NCBI RefSeq assembly: GCF_008123515.1
Contig: NZ_VSSR01000037.1
Span: 1 to 64,000, forward strand
DNA length: 64,000 bases
Source of the DNA: Bradyrhizobium cytisi
GTDB lineage: Bacteria; Pseudomonadota; Alphaproteobacteria; Rhizobiales; Xanthobacteraceae
Direction: 5' to 3'
Under the pieces are notes generated by a model that saw nothing but the letters and a program-made list of their open reading frames with translations, was not told where the DNA came from and ran no database searches. The translations under genes and the position numbers were made by a program. Below are positions 63,935 through 64,000 of this stretch, in pieces (within the stretch, counting starts at the first letter, position 1; each line of letters opens with the position of its first letter).

Positions 63935-64000
63935 ATTTCCTCCAGTTCTAGTATGCCAAACTAGGCGCCTATTGACCCGATTTAAATATGATATGATGTG

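Overview
The window looks like a chromosomal segment of a Bradyrhizobium-type alphaproteobacterium (Nitrobacteraceae). Reasons: high GC with strong third-position GC, many long antisense shadow frames, a complete acpXL/lpxXL very-long-chain lipid A cluster, class II DAHP synthase, a pssA-psd pair, and intergenic palindromic repeats of the kind scattered through Bradyrhizobium genomes. About 50 protein genes were found and no rRNA, tRNA, CRISPR array or insertion sequence.

Region 1 (1-13.6 kb) is an N-heteroaromatic (nicotinate-like) uptake and catabolism cluster. One leftward operon runs hnr-like reductase, UPF0280 (ApbE-like), DUF1185, livK-like binding protein, a fused livH-livM permease, livG, livF and a MarR regulator. 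Facing it are nicA-nicB-like molybdenum hydroxylase genes; NicB carries a membrane anchor and three haem-binding CxxCH motifs. A convergent extradiol dioxygenase closes the cluster. The divergent promoter holds two copies of one 16-bp palindrome, and the dioxygenase promoter has a palindrome built from the same half-site.

Region 2 (13.9-20.3 kb) holds separate small units: a HerA-like ATPase, an AhpD-like protein overlapping an MgtC-family gene, a flavin-reductase-like protein, a Crp/Fnr regulator, a 47-residue exported peptide gene, an orphan ParB-like protein and a membrane hypothetical. Region 3 (20.6-24.8 kb) is the operon acpXL-fabZ-fabF2-fabF1-lpxXL for the very-long-chain acyl group of lipid A; FabF2 has no cysteine and resembles a chain-length-factor partner. 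It converges on a CadC-like winged-helix/TPR regulator, which is divergent from a 1751-residue autotransporter interrupted by one in-frame amber codon.

Region 4 (32-47 kb): an operon of rhodanese, PLP aminotransferase and a PotF-like binding protein; two tandem kup potassium transporters; motA-motB; an RraA-like/SDR pair; psd-pssA; and an ATM1-type ABC exporter. Region 5 (46.5-57.8 kb) is mostly housekeeping: LOG protein, VOC protein, cysS-GNAT-cimA, two exported proteins (one DUF2865), nadE, dgkA, class II DAHP synthase and an alpha/beta hydrolase.

Region 6 (57.8-62.3 kb) is the best candidate for an undescribed system. An OmpR-type response regulator and sensor kinase are divergent from an operon of two paralogous membrane proteins (COG4705-like) flanking a small exported protein. 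Each membrane protein carries four exact copies of [FY]-W-x9-G-x4-D. The shared promoter region has two oppositely oriented CTTAG-type direct repeats with an 11-bp period, near the two divergent starts, resembling OmpR-family (PmrA-like) boxes. The window ends in an aldehyde dehydrogenase gene with a clear terminator.
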